Below are positions 11,407 through 21,885 of a stretch of 64,000 bases of DNA, piece after piece. A program made the translations under genes and the position numbers. The number at the start of each line of letters is the position of its first letter. The first letter of the stretch is position 1. The notes under the pieces are model-generated. The model saw only the letters and a program-made list of their open reading frames with translations, was not told the origin of the DNA and did no database searches. Location: assembly GCA_902702965.1 (NCBI GenBank), contig CACRXP010000009.1, forward strand, positions 890,442 through 954,441, written 5' to 3'. This DNA is from Spirometra erinaceieuropaei (Eukaryota > Platyhelminthes > Cestoda > Diphyllobothriidea > Diphyllobothriidae).

Positions 11407-11707
11407 TGATCAACTAGTTCCTGGAACTCGCATCTTCGCTTGTATCGGAAAACTATAAACTCCCTGTTCGAAGATTTATCATGCATTCAAACCGCAACAC
11501 AGAACGGTTCTGCAGCACGATCCATCAGCTCAATTGTTGCAGGTTTCCAAGACCCAGTACTTTGGCTCGGGAGACCCTAGAGTATGTTTAAACTGATACG
11601 CAGCTTTTAGAAATCAAGCGTTACTACGCTTGCCCAGCCCCTAGAGCAAATATAAAGTTGCTTTGATGCAGAGACAGTCTTAAAAGGGTCAAGTAAAAAC
11701 ATCTTAC

Positions 11708-11926
11708 AGGCTGTAATGTCATTCCCCCATAGAAGGCGATCGGAAGTGAGGTTGCCTGCAGAACCTCCTGAGGGATGTGGATTGAAGCGTTTACAGACAG
11801 GGCCCCCCAATCGACCTCGTACAGGCTGTCCTCTGGTTTAACGTACTCCCTAAAGGCACCGGAGATGTTTCCGACTACCGTTTCCTGCAGGGCTGCTACG
11901 GCGTTCTGGCTGACTAAAAGCGATAG
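11708..11926 (-). CDS. Exon 14 (last visible) of the giant secreted protein gene
   Basis: Minus strand; acceptor after a pyrimidine tract ending TTTATTTAG, donor GTAAGA. It is 219 bases, phase 0 at both ends, 73 codons. It encodes LSLLVSQNAVAALQETVVG, an acidic helical stretch (REYVKPEDSLYEVDW), then NASIHIPQEVLQ. A nearer TTTTAG gives the wrong phase, which decided the start. The intron before it is only 196 bases. Phase 0 at the donor means at least one more exon; none was found down to position 1. Confidence 0.88.
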
Positions 11927-12122
11927 CTAAATAAAGAACAACAACGAATAAAACAAAATGAGTTCTGTTCATCTGAAAGTAGTACTTCACGACGGAAGTC
12001 TGGTAGAACTCAACAATTCTGCATCGAAAAATAACTAAATGATAATTGCTGAATCTTATGGAGTCTAATGTGTTGGTAAAAATAGGCAGTCCTACACATA
12101 CAATGTGGGAAGGGAAACTTAC

Positions 12123-12316
12123 AAGATAGGAAAGGCCATCCTTTGTTCTGAGAGCGACGGAGTGCACTGCTTCCATAAGTTCTGTTCGCTCCTTTGAGAA
12201 CGCCTTTGAAATGTCCTCCAAGTCATTAGCAACCTGCCTTGCCACGATGGCAGCCACATTGCGTGAAGTATTTGCCAGCGTGGTACCAAGACTGTGTAAT
12301 GACTGGGAGAAGACCC
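12123..12316 (-). CDS. Exon 13 of the giant secreted protein gene
   Basis: Acceptor CTTATTGTAG, donor GTAAGT. The first two bases complete a glycine codon begun in exon 12; it ends in phase 0. The product is helical: SQSLHSLGTTLANTSRNVAA, RQVANDLEDISKAF, ERTELMEAVHSVALRT. Two of the other frames look unlike protein. The helical tail contrasts with the beta-rich middle, as in lipid-transfer apolipoproteins, where amphipathic helices bind lipid surfaces; this comparison is inference. Confidence 0.88.
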
Positions 12317-12439
12317 CTACAATAAGAGGAAGGTGTGTATACATATAAATAAGTAAATTGTTTTATTAAGTACCCCTGGGAGTACAATCATGGGAAGTAA
12401 AAATAAATTTTCAAGTGTATTTCAACAAAAATTGACAGA

Positions 12440-12590
12440 CTCTGTATAATATATAGTTTACGCTTGTAGTATAAGAAGTCAGGCATTATTTATATGCACC
12501 CTATTATATATGTAATATATTGTATTATATATTATGCTACATTATATATTATTGTATTATTATATGTTATACATATATATCGTAAACATA
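12440..12590. repeat. AT-rich simple sequence
   Basis: Runs of TATATTA and ATTATATA type over about 150 bases in intron 12, next to the F2 end fragment. Confidence 0.7.
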
Positions 12591-12826
12591 AATTTGGAGT
12601 TTATTAAACTATAGCCATTTTTGATTTTTTCGGGATTTTCCGCCTTTCTAAAAGAACTTGCATTTCTAAACAACGTAATATTATCTTTAGCATTTTTATG
12701 TTATTTATTCCCCTAAGGTTGTTATTTATTAATATAGATATTGCGTCCACACATTGGTGTCGGTTTGCGAGGGTTTAGCGGTCATGCGCAAATTTTGGCA
12801 CATTTCGTACGTTAGGTCACCCACTG
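12590..12826 (+). mobile_element. F2 element, right-end fragment
   Basis: Matches the right end of the F2 copies at 23708 and 30188: the block TTTTTTCGGGATTTTCCGCC, CATTTCTAAACAACG, TGTCGGTTTGCGAG, then GTTAGGTCACCCACTG beside TA. The left part is absent. Confidence 0.7.
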
Positions 12827-13854
12827 TACATGTACTCTATATCTTAGAGAGGTCTAAGACAGAAAATGGGGACAGATTCATGAAGAACTGCTTTGGGTTT
12901 ATTCAGCCCCATTCATCCAGTCTTAACCATGACCACCAGTCTAGAACTTCGTCGAACACAGGCCTGTCTGCTTTGGGAAGACATTAGATCGGTGTGTGTG
13001 TGCACATTCCTTCTTGGAAACGTCGGTGAGGTATTAACATGCCTGAAGCAAACAGCTGTTTCACGATCACTACCGATCTTCAGTGCGGCACAAGCCCCTC
13101 TCTTACCTCCCGAAGTGATGTACGTGAAATTGACAACTTTACACACTTCACTTCAGGAGGTACATACGTACAGGCATAGGGCGTACTAACAACCCGTAAT
13201 GACAGCTGTCATTATCAGCCGTGTTAATACCTAGACGAAATTTCCATGACCCGTATGTGGCATGTCTTCTAGCTCATGCATGTCGACAGCAAACCCGCTG
13301 GCAGGCAGACAAAATGGAATCGAGTAAAATTCCAACCACAACAAGTGAAAGGAACGCGCTTACTTGACAGATGTATGTGTGCACATAAACAAACTGAGAA
13401 ATTGGGCATCCCAAGAAATAGAAGTTGAAGTCAAGTACATGCTTTGGGAAAAAGAGGTTGACTGTACAAATTTTCGGTGCCTATTCCACAGGTCGTCACC
13501 AGACGCAAACCAGGAACAAATGTGCCAAAAACAGTGGACATCTTAACGTTTGCGCCAGCAGGCGGTCGCCGTGTGTCTGTCCGCCCTGACTGACTTTCAT
13601 CTCATTCATTTCTTCCTGAATTCAAATCGATGTGTCGGCAGTTGATGCATGAGTCATCTGAGTGCATGAGCTCGAGGAGTTCTTGGCCTTTCTTGAACGA
13701 GCAGACAACGACAATGCGAGTTTTTCCCCAAGTGAAGGAGTGTCCGGTGTCCAGGATGTGACCAATGGTCTCGCTTCTTTACTGCCAACCGATGTTCATT
13801 CATGTGTGTAGAGGCGGATGTTTTCGTATGACGGCAATAAACGGCGGCACATAC

Positions 13855-14185
13855 AGTAGGTGGGCTAACTCATGAAATGTCAACCGAAATTCCGAAATGT
13901 ATTTTCGTTTCGAAAAGATTAATTAAGTAGGGTTGTAAAACTAGTCAGCCTGCAACATAATTCTATAATATTTCAGTTACCTCAGGATGCCAGCTTTCGA
14001 ACGAACTTCTTTCTGGCTGCATGCCAAAACCATGCTCTGCAAAAAATGACTACACAATTAGCATGCATTTTTCTCCGTGATTTTCGATGCCCTTAAATAT
14101 TCAATTATATTTCTTGGAAAACATGCATAAAGATATTCATTCTCTTTCTCATTCGGTAGAAAATGACGTCTTGTTAAAACTTTTT
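13855..14185 (+). mobile_element. F1 foldback element, left arm only
   Basis: Begins CAGTAGGTGGGCTAACTCAT next to TA and follows the left arm of the full F1 copy at 57751 for about 330 bases. The right arm and centre are missing, so it is a solo arm. Confidence 0.75.
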
Positions 14186-14659
14186 GCGAGAACAGTTTAG
14201 GCACAGGATGTCATACGTCCCCGCATACTGCTCCGCCGAATTTAGTCGGTCTTTGAACTTCCTGACCCTGGCATGCATGGTAGCTTTGAACCGGTGTGCA
14301 ACTTCAGCACTTCAGCGAGCTCTCAGTCTTCTTACATTTTCCTCCTCGAAATACACTGTCAATTGCCCTCAAGCATACAAGGTTAAGTCAGAGAGGCCGA
14401 AATAAAGTTACGACTTCAAAATTTAGATTTTTCCTAACTCTGATATTCGTATTGCTCTTTTGAAAAACAATTTTATTGTTAGTTTTCAGGTTATACTTAG
14501 TGCCCTTATTACTCGACGGCCATTTCAAACCTCATCCGAAAAAACTAAAGGCGCGTTCATTGAACGGCACTCGCGTGTATAATGCTAGTTGGTGTACAGT
14601 CAGAAAGGGTAATATTTTTTCCAAAAAAGAGGCCATTTCGACAAGGAATTTGCAATTAC

Positions 14660-14795
14660 CGAAACTTCTGGAAGATGCCTCGCAAAGATTCTGTACTCCA
14701 TTCCAAAAGTGTCTAAACATTCGTTGGCCGAAACTTCCGGTGGCGTTCATGGTCCTCACGAAGGCAGCAGCGTTTTGTGTCGTATTAAGAAGATT
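14660..14795 (-). CDS. Exon 12 of the giant secreted protein gene
   Basis: Acceptor TTTTATTTTCCAG, donor GTAATT. 136 bases: 45 codons plus one base G. It was found because exon 11 ends in phase 0 and exon 13 needs one carried base; this exon supplies exactly that. Product: NLLNTTQNAAAFVRTMNATG, then MFRHFWNGVQNLCEASSRSF, with two glycosylation sequons and a helical character. Confidence 0.82.
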
Positions 14796-14969
14796 CTGGA
14801 AAATAAAATTTATTTGCAGAATTTTAGGTTGCTGCGTTGTGGCAAAAACCTCTTCATTCAGCCTTATGACGCTTGACTTTCACAGTACTCCGTAGAGATC
14901 AAGCACAGCCAAATAATTAACAGCATTTTGCTCCTTATGCAAGTTTAAGGCAGGCAAGAGGGAATAACC

Positions 14970-15125
14970 GCAAAGGCAAAGGAGGCAGGGACGGCCATTT
15001 TTGCCTATTAGCCATCGTGAGCCAGTCATGCACAACCCCCGCATTCGATAAACTGGGATTCGAACCCGGACTCGTTAGTCAATCGCGAGGATTACCCAGT
15101 ACCGATCACAGCAGGAACGGAGGGT
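14970..15125 (-). repeat. S1 repeat, degraded copy
   Basis: Minus strand: tRNA-like B box (GGGTTCGAATCCCAG), then the S1 tail with GACTGGCTCACGATGGCTAA and AAAAATGGCCGTCC. The hammerhead-like core is mutated (CTCACGA). Confidence 0.65.
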
Positions 15126-17690
15126 TCTGTGTTACAGTATGACGAAGCGGCTCTTTATTTAGAGGAAATTGCTGTCAAAAAGATCAAGAGGACACGAACT
15201 CCTCCCTTAGCGTTGCAGTCACCAGACGTGAATGCGACTTAACATATCTAATATCATCTAGGCTGAAAGACCAATCCCCTGGTGTTTCCATGTGAGTCTA
15301 AACGTCCAAACTTCGCTTTCTCACCCAGCGGGAAATGAGATGTTCAGTACGTTTGTGCTTCAGTCAATAGAATATCTGTCATCGATGTTTGGTGAGGTTA
15401 GAGCAGCAAGTGATGGAAATACGAAATATTAGAACGACATTTATTAAGGTGCACTTTCGTAATACGCAAGATCACTGCATCCGTCTTTGAATCCCATTTG
15501 ATTTTCGCCTTTGAGGCAAAAGACAATCGCTCAGGCAGGCGTGAACAGGTGGAGAAATAAGGCTGAGCTAATTAAAGAGGACTGTGATGTTCTTTGTCGG
15601 TATCTGCATGCAAGTTGCATTTTTCCTCTTCTTTGTGATATTTGACTCAAAGTCCGGCACAACATATGCGATGATTTTATTATCTGTCTCAAAATTAACT
15701 CATCTTTTTTTCATATTTGTACCTCTCTTCCGTAAAACGGTCGCTTTCCTGGACAGTTCGAGGAGGAGGAGGAGGAGAAAGAGGAAGAGGAGGAGAAGGA
15801 GAAGGAGAAGGAGGGGGAAGTGGGGGAGGGGAGGGGAGGGGGAGGGGGGGAGGAGGAGGAGGACGAGCAGGAGGAGGAGGAGGACGAGGAGGAGCAGTTG
15901 CGTGTCCTTCCCCTACTCGAACCAAGTCGTCTTGAACAAATAGATTTCAGTATAACGGTAACCTGTAGGACTCTGGTTCACAACACAACTGTACCACCAC
16001 CTGCGGTTGGAAACCATCAGCTGATTACGTTCAACGAGCCAAAAGGGTCATTCCACTGTTCTCTGGCTTTGTTAGTAACGCTTTGTAAATACGAGTCACT
16101 TGTATGACGAGGAAGGAGTTCACTGTCACAACACCGTCAGCCTGCTTCGTCTCGACGGTCAAATACATGAATGGACGCTCGGGATACCGATTAGTGGTCG
16201 GTAAGGACAGGCTGCGTAACCACTAGGTTAAAATATGCATAATATCTACTATGTCAACTTAAGTAGGCGTTGTTGAGTGTACTTTCTGGCTGAGCGCCTT
16301 TGCCGAAGCAGACCGATATGAGGCTGTGCAAAAGAGGATTGTGGAGACTTTCAAAAAGTAGATGAACACCACTCAGTTAAATTGGCAAATCAATCAAATA
16401 TGTGTATCATAGACTCACAGGCACCGTCCTGTTAAGATTTTGCCACTATTTTTCTATTTGCAAGGGAACAAATTCAGGGTATAACTGCACATTTAACGTA
16501 TTTTTTAACTATTGACCAAAAATAAAACCGAAAGCTGTTGCCTTGTAGGAAAAAATCCCAAATCGGACATCCAATAATTGTTCTTTTGGCCGCACAGGCA
16601 AAGGATTTAAATTGAGCTCGCGGACATGGCAGCACGCCACGTGCCAAACCGCCAGCCTAACGATCTTGCTGATAGTCAATTGCTAAACGCATAATCATGT
16701 ATTTATTTCTGGATTACCGTGAAGATGGATCGGCTGGAATGATTACCGATGCCTCGCCTTTCATCGCTCACCAGCCATGCATTAAACCCGGGCCGGAAAG
16801 ACTCAAGACGGGTTGCAGGCAAGTTTGACTACAACGCCCTAACATTGGTCCCTAACACGACGATTGTGGTGGCAAATGCTCACAGCATGTAAACGCCGCG
16901 ATCCCTGGAACCTCGCCGTTAAAACAAAAATGTCAAACTTCTAAGGCTGTCATGGCGACACAAGCCAACGGAGTTCGTGTTGGGTGTGGGGGGAAGGAGG
17001 GCATCGCGGTAGCGTTGGCGAGCCCCTCAGAATATGGCGAACCATCCAGACAATTAACCAGAACGTCATGCGACACTAGCAGAACACACAAGTCAACCAA
17101 TCAGCGCACCCTTACCAGTAAGTACAGGCTCGGTGCACCGATTCATGATGGTCCGCGCCCACGTACTTGAATAATGGGCCGACCAATCAGGTCGTAGAGG
17201 GTGGAGAACACCAGCAGACAGCTGCGTTTGGTAAATGCCGTTGAAAAGGCTTTAGCAAATGCAGCAATAGATGCAGTAAACTGAGCTCTTCTTGTCACCT
17301 TCATCATCCTCCCATCTGTTTCGTTCCCAGAATTACATTCTGCAGTATAAATGGTCTAGCCTATTACTTAGAACTCAGTAACTACTTTACTCAAGCTAAC
17401 GCGCCCAGTTTGCGCGGTCATCCTTTGAAACTAAGCGCAGGTAAGGCGAGGATCAATTGACGAAAGTTCCTTTTCAGTAACAGAACGGTTACAGCGTGGA
17501 ATGTCCCGTCTACTGATGTTGTCCTCTCCTCCCCTGTGACGCATATCAAGCGTCCCAACTACAAGCACACACTCAGTCACAACCATAACCAACTTACATC
17601 ACTACTTACAATTAGTCAGTAACCGTTAGAGATTAGTATTTTTCGACAAGCTGGCAGCTGCCTGCCCTTTGCATGCAATTATGCACAAAT
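15126..17690. other. Intron 11 stretch, mostly unrecognised
   Basis: No exon or named element found apart from the GGA-rich microsatellite at 15760-15900. Sequence near 16950-17170 has a 72-codon frame with no recognisable product. Confidence 0.5.
15760..15900 (+). repeat. (GGA)n/(GAGGGG)n purine tract
   Basis: About 140 bases, nearly all purine on the plus strand, of GAGGAG and GGGGAGG units. Proline-rich and arginine-rich frames here follow from the repeat. It could form triplex or G-rich structures, which is not shown. Confidence 0.9.
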
Positions 17691-17695
17691 TTTCT

Positions 17696-17900
17696 TGTTA
17701 GGGGACGCTCACCGATCGTTCATACGGAACTCACTCGTTCCGTTGTGCCTTAAGGGCTCTCTCTCGAGCCCAACCTAAAGGCTAATAAGCCAGAAATGGC
17801 CATTCCAGTCTCCCTTGTCTAAAAACACGAGAGAGAGAGCCCTTAAGGCACAACGGAACGAGTGAGTTCCGTATGAACGATCGGTGAGCGTCCCCTAACA
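17696..17900. repeat. Long palindrome made of two S1 heads
   Basis: The arm at 17696-17766 is the reverse complement of 17828-17900 over about 70 bases, differing by one CT dinucleotide in the CTCTCT run. The ~60-base loop holds an S1 tail piece (GCTAATAAGCCAGAAATGGC). The arms are the S1 head segment, with its own small hairpin around GGAACGAGTGAGTTCC. Confidence 0.9.
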
Positions 17901-18110
17901 TTGTATATTCCCGATGGAAAACCGACAGGGCAACGGGCTCGTGGCCCGGTGAGAAGAGGCGTTGACTTCTAAACCAACAGGTCGCGAGTTCGAGGCTCGG
18001 GTGTTCCACACTTCGGGCTTGGGTATGGCTGGCTGACGACGGCTAATAAGCCAGAAATGGCCACTCCAGTCTCCCTTGTCTTTGTCGCTTATGTCATTCT
18101 GCCTACAAAT
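17826..18110 (+). repeat. S1 repeat, full copy with tRNA-like head
   Basis: In order: head (CCCTTAAGGCACAACGGAAC, ACCGATCGGTGAGCG analogue), tRNA-like part 17938-18005 and tail 18006-18105. The tRNA-like part has GTTG-ACTTCTAAA-CCAAC as an anticodon-arm-like segment and a B box GCGAGTTCGAGGCTCG; it resembles tRNA-Arg(UCU) as I remember it. The tail has CTGACGA and GAAA. A possible 3' extension ends in AATAAAACTGAACTGAAC near 18217. Confidence 0.75.
18027..18071 (+). ncRNA. Hammerhead-like motif in S1
   Basis: GGCTGG, CTGACGA (18033-18039), hairpin GGCT-AATA-AGCC, GAAA (18054-18057), TGGCCA, CT, CCAGTC. Stem I GGCTGG/CCAGTC pairs fully with one G-T wobble. C and A face each other at the base of stem II where G-C is usual. 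Position 16.1 is C where the consensus of other copies has T, so this copy is probably inactive. Confidence 0.4.
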
Positions 18111-18264
18111 TTTCTTGTTCAACTTTCCACTTATCAGTGCTTTTCTCAAATGATTTATAATTAACAGGGCGTTCAAAGGCGTTTGCCTATATTTCCCTTA
18201 ATAAAACTGAACTGAACAGTTAGGGCACGACTAGAGGTTCTCCGTATTACAGGTGACCTTGAGC

Positions 18265-18640
18265 TGGATTTCATCAGGGGCTAGGATTAGGGCCGGGGTT
18301 AGTGTCATGGTTAGGAGGGTTAGAGCTAGGGTCGGGGCTAGGTTAGGGTGGGGTTAGGACATGGGAATTTGTCTTCTTTGGAATTTAGCACAATGCCACT
18401 CGCAGTATGGCTAGGGTGTTTGTAAGATGTGGTTAAGCAGTCGCACCTGGGGTAAACAAAGCCCAGCCGCCCGCACTATGAGACTGGTGGAAATGGGGGT
18501 TTTACAGGGGACCCGAGAAAGGCACAAGCGACGAGGTCAAGTAGTTTCATGCAAAAGAAAAGCTATTGGGAATCCGCGGTTGTACTCTGAGTGGTTGAGA
18601 AATAGTTGTCCTAACCCCGAACCCTAACCCCTAACAGTAT
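18265..18640. repeat. Degenerate telomere-like tracts
   Basis: GGTTAGG/GGGTTAG-like words scattered through 18285-18360 on the plus strand, and CCCTAACCCC-like words at 18610-18640 (opposite strand). Similar diffuse tracts lie near 34060, 48770 and 56980. They are too irregular for recent telomeric origin. Confidence 0.55.
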
Positions 18641-18847
18641 TGTGTATATCAGGTGCAGCTGCATAGCCAAATATTACCAAAGGGTTCTTATACCCGTGTA
18701 CAACCAAATGATGCTTCATCGTGCCTTCTTTGACCCCTCGAACCTCGAATAACCTTGTTTGGCCAAAATTTAGGCGGGGAATTAGTATCCCTTACAAATT
18801 TATTCGGCCTCGTTGTGGGTGGAAGTCGTTTGGGTCTTGACACTTAC

Positions 18848-19201
18848 CTGCATCAATTCGTCCACTTTGTGAATCTCGCGAATGACGGAGTCGTATATTG
18901 CTTGGTAAGCGGAAGACATGACATTCGCAGACAGGGCATGTTTCAGATATTCAACGGAGGATAGGGTAAAGTTCTCTACGAGACCAACCAGGCAATATCC
19001 ATCCTTCTGGAATGCGCTCAGTGTGTCTTGTATGATTGCAGCGTCCTCTGTGATGGCGGTGTAGGATTCGTAAACCGCGGAATGGTTCACCAGCTCCCAT
19101 ATCTTCGTGATCTCACCTTCGGTGATTAGAAAGACGGGGTCCAAGAGCTTGACAACTGCTGAGTCCAGGCCGTATTGTGTAAAGTTTTTAAGGCCGTCAG
19201 T
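18848..19201 (-). CDS. Exon 11 of the giant secreted protein gene
   Basis: Acceptor TTTCCTTTCAG, donor GTAAGT; 354 bases, 118 codons, phase 0 at both ends. The product changes from beta-rich to helical: TDGLKNFTQYGLDSAVVKLL, then GEITKIWELVNHSAVYESY, VGLVENFTLSSVEYLKHAL and IREIHKVDELMQ. Three sequons (NFT, NHS, NFT) suggest a secreted chain. Confidence 0.93.
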
Positions 19202-19814
19202 CTGAAAGGAAAGCGCACACACACACACATACAAAGAGCAAGTTTAGATTAATCGTTCATTATATGCCGTCATCTCTGAAGAGCAATATGCAAACAGGAT
19301 AAAATTCTGTTTGATGCACAGGAAGAGACGTACACGCACTATTTCCGTGACGATCAACCACTCGACAATTAGGCAGTCGTGAAAGACAGTGTGCCCCAGA
19401 GCGTGATGGGCGCAGGACGATGTCTTGAACGCGAACTAGTTTGTAGTGACAGCAGACATTCGCAACGCCTTCCGCGATCTCTCCTTCCCCACTCGCCTGA
19501 CAAAACGTAGTCAGGACAACCGAGGGCGGAATCGAGCGCAGTGACCGACAAGGCCAAACGGCCCGTCTCGTGTGCCACACTCGAGCTTGCTTCCCTGGAT
19601 ACCACTTCGGTTGGCAGCATTTCGAGCCACGAATCTTAGCGCCGGATTTATCAAACTGGGGATGAGCACTCCAGTGTCGATCTCACTCTCTCTCTCATCC
19701 TCCTCTCCAGGGCATCAGCTAGCTGTCGAAGCCTGTCAGCCATCTGGTAGTGGGAATGATCGCCTGATCCTCATTTTGCTCCAACGCATATATTGCATAG
19801 TCTGATGGAGGTGG

Positions 19815-20220
19815 GGTGCTCATTGGTCGTTCTTACGGAACCCCCTCTTCCCGTTGTCTGTTACGGTTTCTCACTCGAGTCCAACCAGCAGCCGCACAGC
19901 GTCGCATGGTATAGGCAGAATGGCATTTCTGGTTTATTAGTCGTCGTCAGCCAGTCATAGCCAACCCCGAGTTGCGGAACACCTGGGGCTCGATCTCGCG
20001 GCCTGTGAGTTAGAAATCCAACGCATCTAAGCACTGATCCACGGACTCCTTGTCTCGTCTGTTGCAATCGGGAATATACAATGGTAGACAGGCGCTCACC
20101 GAGTTCCAGGTGTTCCACACTTCGGGATTGGATACGACTGGCTGCGGACGGTTAACAAGCCAGAAATGGTCGTTCCAGTTTCCCTCGTCTTGGTTGGTAA
20201 TAACATACTGCCTATTGCAT
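19815..20220. repeat. S1 repeats, inverted pair
   Basis: A minus-strand copy (tail 19915-19960, tRNA-like part 19970-20045, head to about 20100) abuts a plus-strand tail copy (20105-20215); an inverted head piece lies at 19820-19900. The minus copy keeps CTGACGA, a hairpin and GAAATG. All parts are diverged. Confidence 0.65.
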
Positions 20221-20224
20221 AGTC

Positions 20225-21390
20225 TGTTGGGGGTGTTAGATCAACCACCCGGATATGCATTGTGTCAGTTGTAAAGAACAGATATTTGTAGTTAAGTTTG
20301 TTTTAATTCTTTTTTTAATGCTCCCCTGAGCGACAATCCGCTCTCTTAGGAAGCCACGGTGACGGATCACCAAGCGGACGTGTAGAAGCTGAAACCCCGC
20401 GTACCGACGCCTAGACAGGAAGGAGGGTAAATCGGAGGAAAGCTCGCGCATGCCTTCTGGTTCCCTTACTCCATTGCCACCCCCTTTACCCCTCTGCCCC
20501 ACGAACTACAATTCCTCCTACTCCTAGTTCTCGGTTCAGTAAACGTTCCTTTGTTGGAAGTTCAGTTCTGGTATCGACTGTTGAAATTCGCGTGATCATA
20601 CCTGTAAGACCCCCGCACAAAGAAGAGACGTGATGGATATGTCCGCTATGCCTTCTACAGACGAACAGCCTCAACTACCTCCAAAAGACCTCAACACAGA
20701 CGAGACCAAGCCATCAGGTAACTCGAGTATTACACAATCGTGGACAGTCTACATGGGAGTTAGGCGACACCATCAGACACTTAGCACACACGCACGTCGG
20801 CACGCAACCGTATCCTTACAAAAATTCACTTCACCCCTCTTCGCCTCTGTTTTTACCTGGTCTGTCTCCCTCTCTTGCACTCACCAGCTACCCGCCTAGA
20901 AGCTACCTGAGTAGAAGCTTGGGATGTCAGAGAGGTAAGATCTAGTTTCCAGCACTTAGGCTCATCTTCGTCAAGCGTTCTTAGGATTATTTTTCTCCGG
21001 AAGACTTGTGGGATACGACAACGCACTGTGCCCGAGTGTGTATCATAGAGCATGCATTCAAACTGATCACTTAGATTTTTAGCTCAAGAAGACCGCCACA
21101 TGACTGGGTGCTCTTCAAGGGAAGTTGGACGGTTGATCATGCTATGGTTCACCGCAAAACTATCATTCAGCCCAGAGACTAGTGTCCATGCATGGTGGTC
21201 TGCGACAAAACAATTTGGCTGGAAGGAAAATGCCCTCTCGCCTCTACCGTCGGCGTAGGATGTCAAGCTAATTGTGACTGCAATCCAATTTATTACACCA
21301 TCGTCGGTTAAACGGCAATTACTTTGGTATAATTACCAACCGGTAATGACATGCTCAAGCGTGGAATGTCATCTGTGACACCCTCACGTA
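20225..21390. other. No recognised feature
   Basis: Intronic sequence. Short open frames exist at 20630-20899 (+) but show no family motif or splice-consistent boundaries. Confidence 0.5.
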
Positions 21391-21399
21391 TACCTGAAC

Positions 21400-21695
21400 G
21401 CACGCCAGTTCGACCGTCATGCCCGACGACGTCCCCCGTGTGTTCTACAAAGAGGTGAGAGCAGGCACGATGACTTGCGCCTGAATTGGCTTATTGTGAA
21501 AGTGAACTTGCGCAGTTCCTACTGCACTCTCTCATCCCCTCCCCACCCTCTCCACCTTAGCCCCGTACCAAGACATAGGAAGACCGGAGATGGGTGCAGA
21601 CGCGGGTGGCTAGCACTGCCGAACCCGCACCTAGGCGTACCACCACAACGTTTGGTCTACAACAAACATTTGACCAGGATTTTAAACAATAAGAG
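21400..21695 (+). repeat. SINE-C, partial copy
   Basis: Shares CAGTTCGACCGTC, GTGAGAGCAGG, ACTTGCGCCTGAATTGG and ACATTTGACCAGGATTTTAA with copy 1. The 3' third is missing. Confidence 0.7.
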
Positions 21696-21885
21696 TGGAT
21701 CGTAAAGAGGAGAGGCTGACAAAAGTCACTGGACAACCATGCATGCGGGAGCGCTAACGCATCTACCTACAGGGAACCAGGCGCCATAGAAGTGGCAGCG
21801 CACACCAGGCTTCGAGTCCCATGGTTGGCTCAGTCATGACATAGCAGACGCAAAGAATCCCTAAAGCCCTGTACTTGAATATATA

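Noticed and set aside
11214..11486. Lys- and Arg-rich minus-strand frames
   Set aside because: Translation of the CTT microsatellite; same for 38392-38731.
15695..15943. Proline-rich, glycine-rich and arginine-rich frames
   Set aside because: All follow from the GGA-type purine tract.
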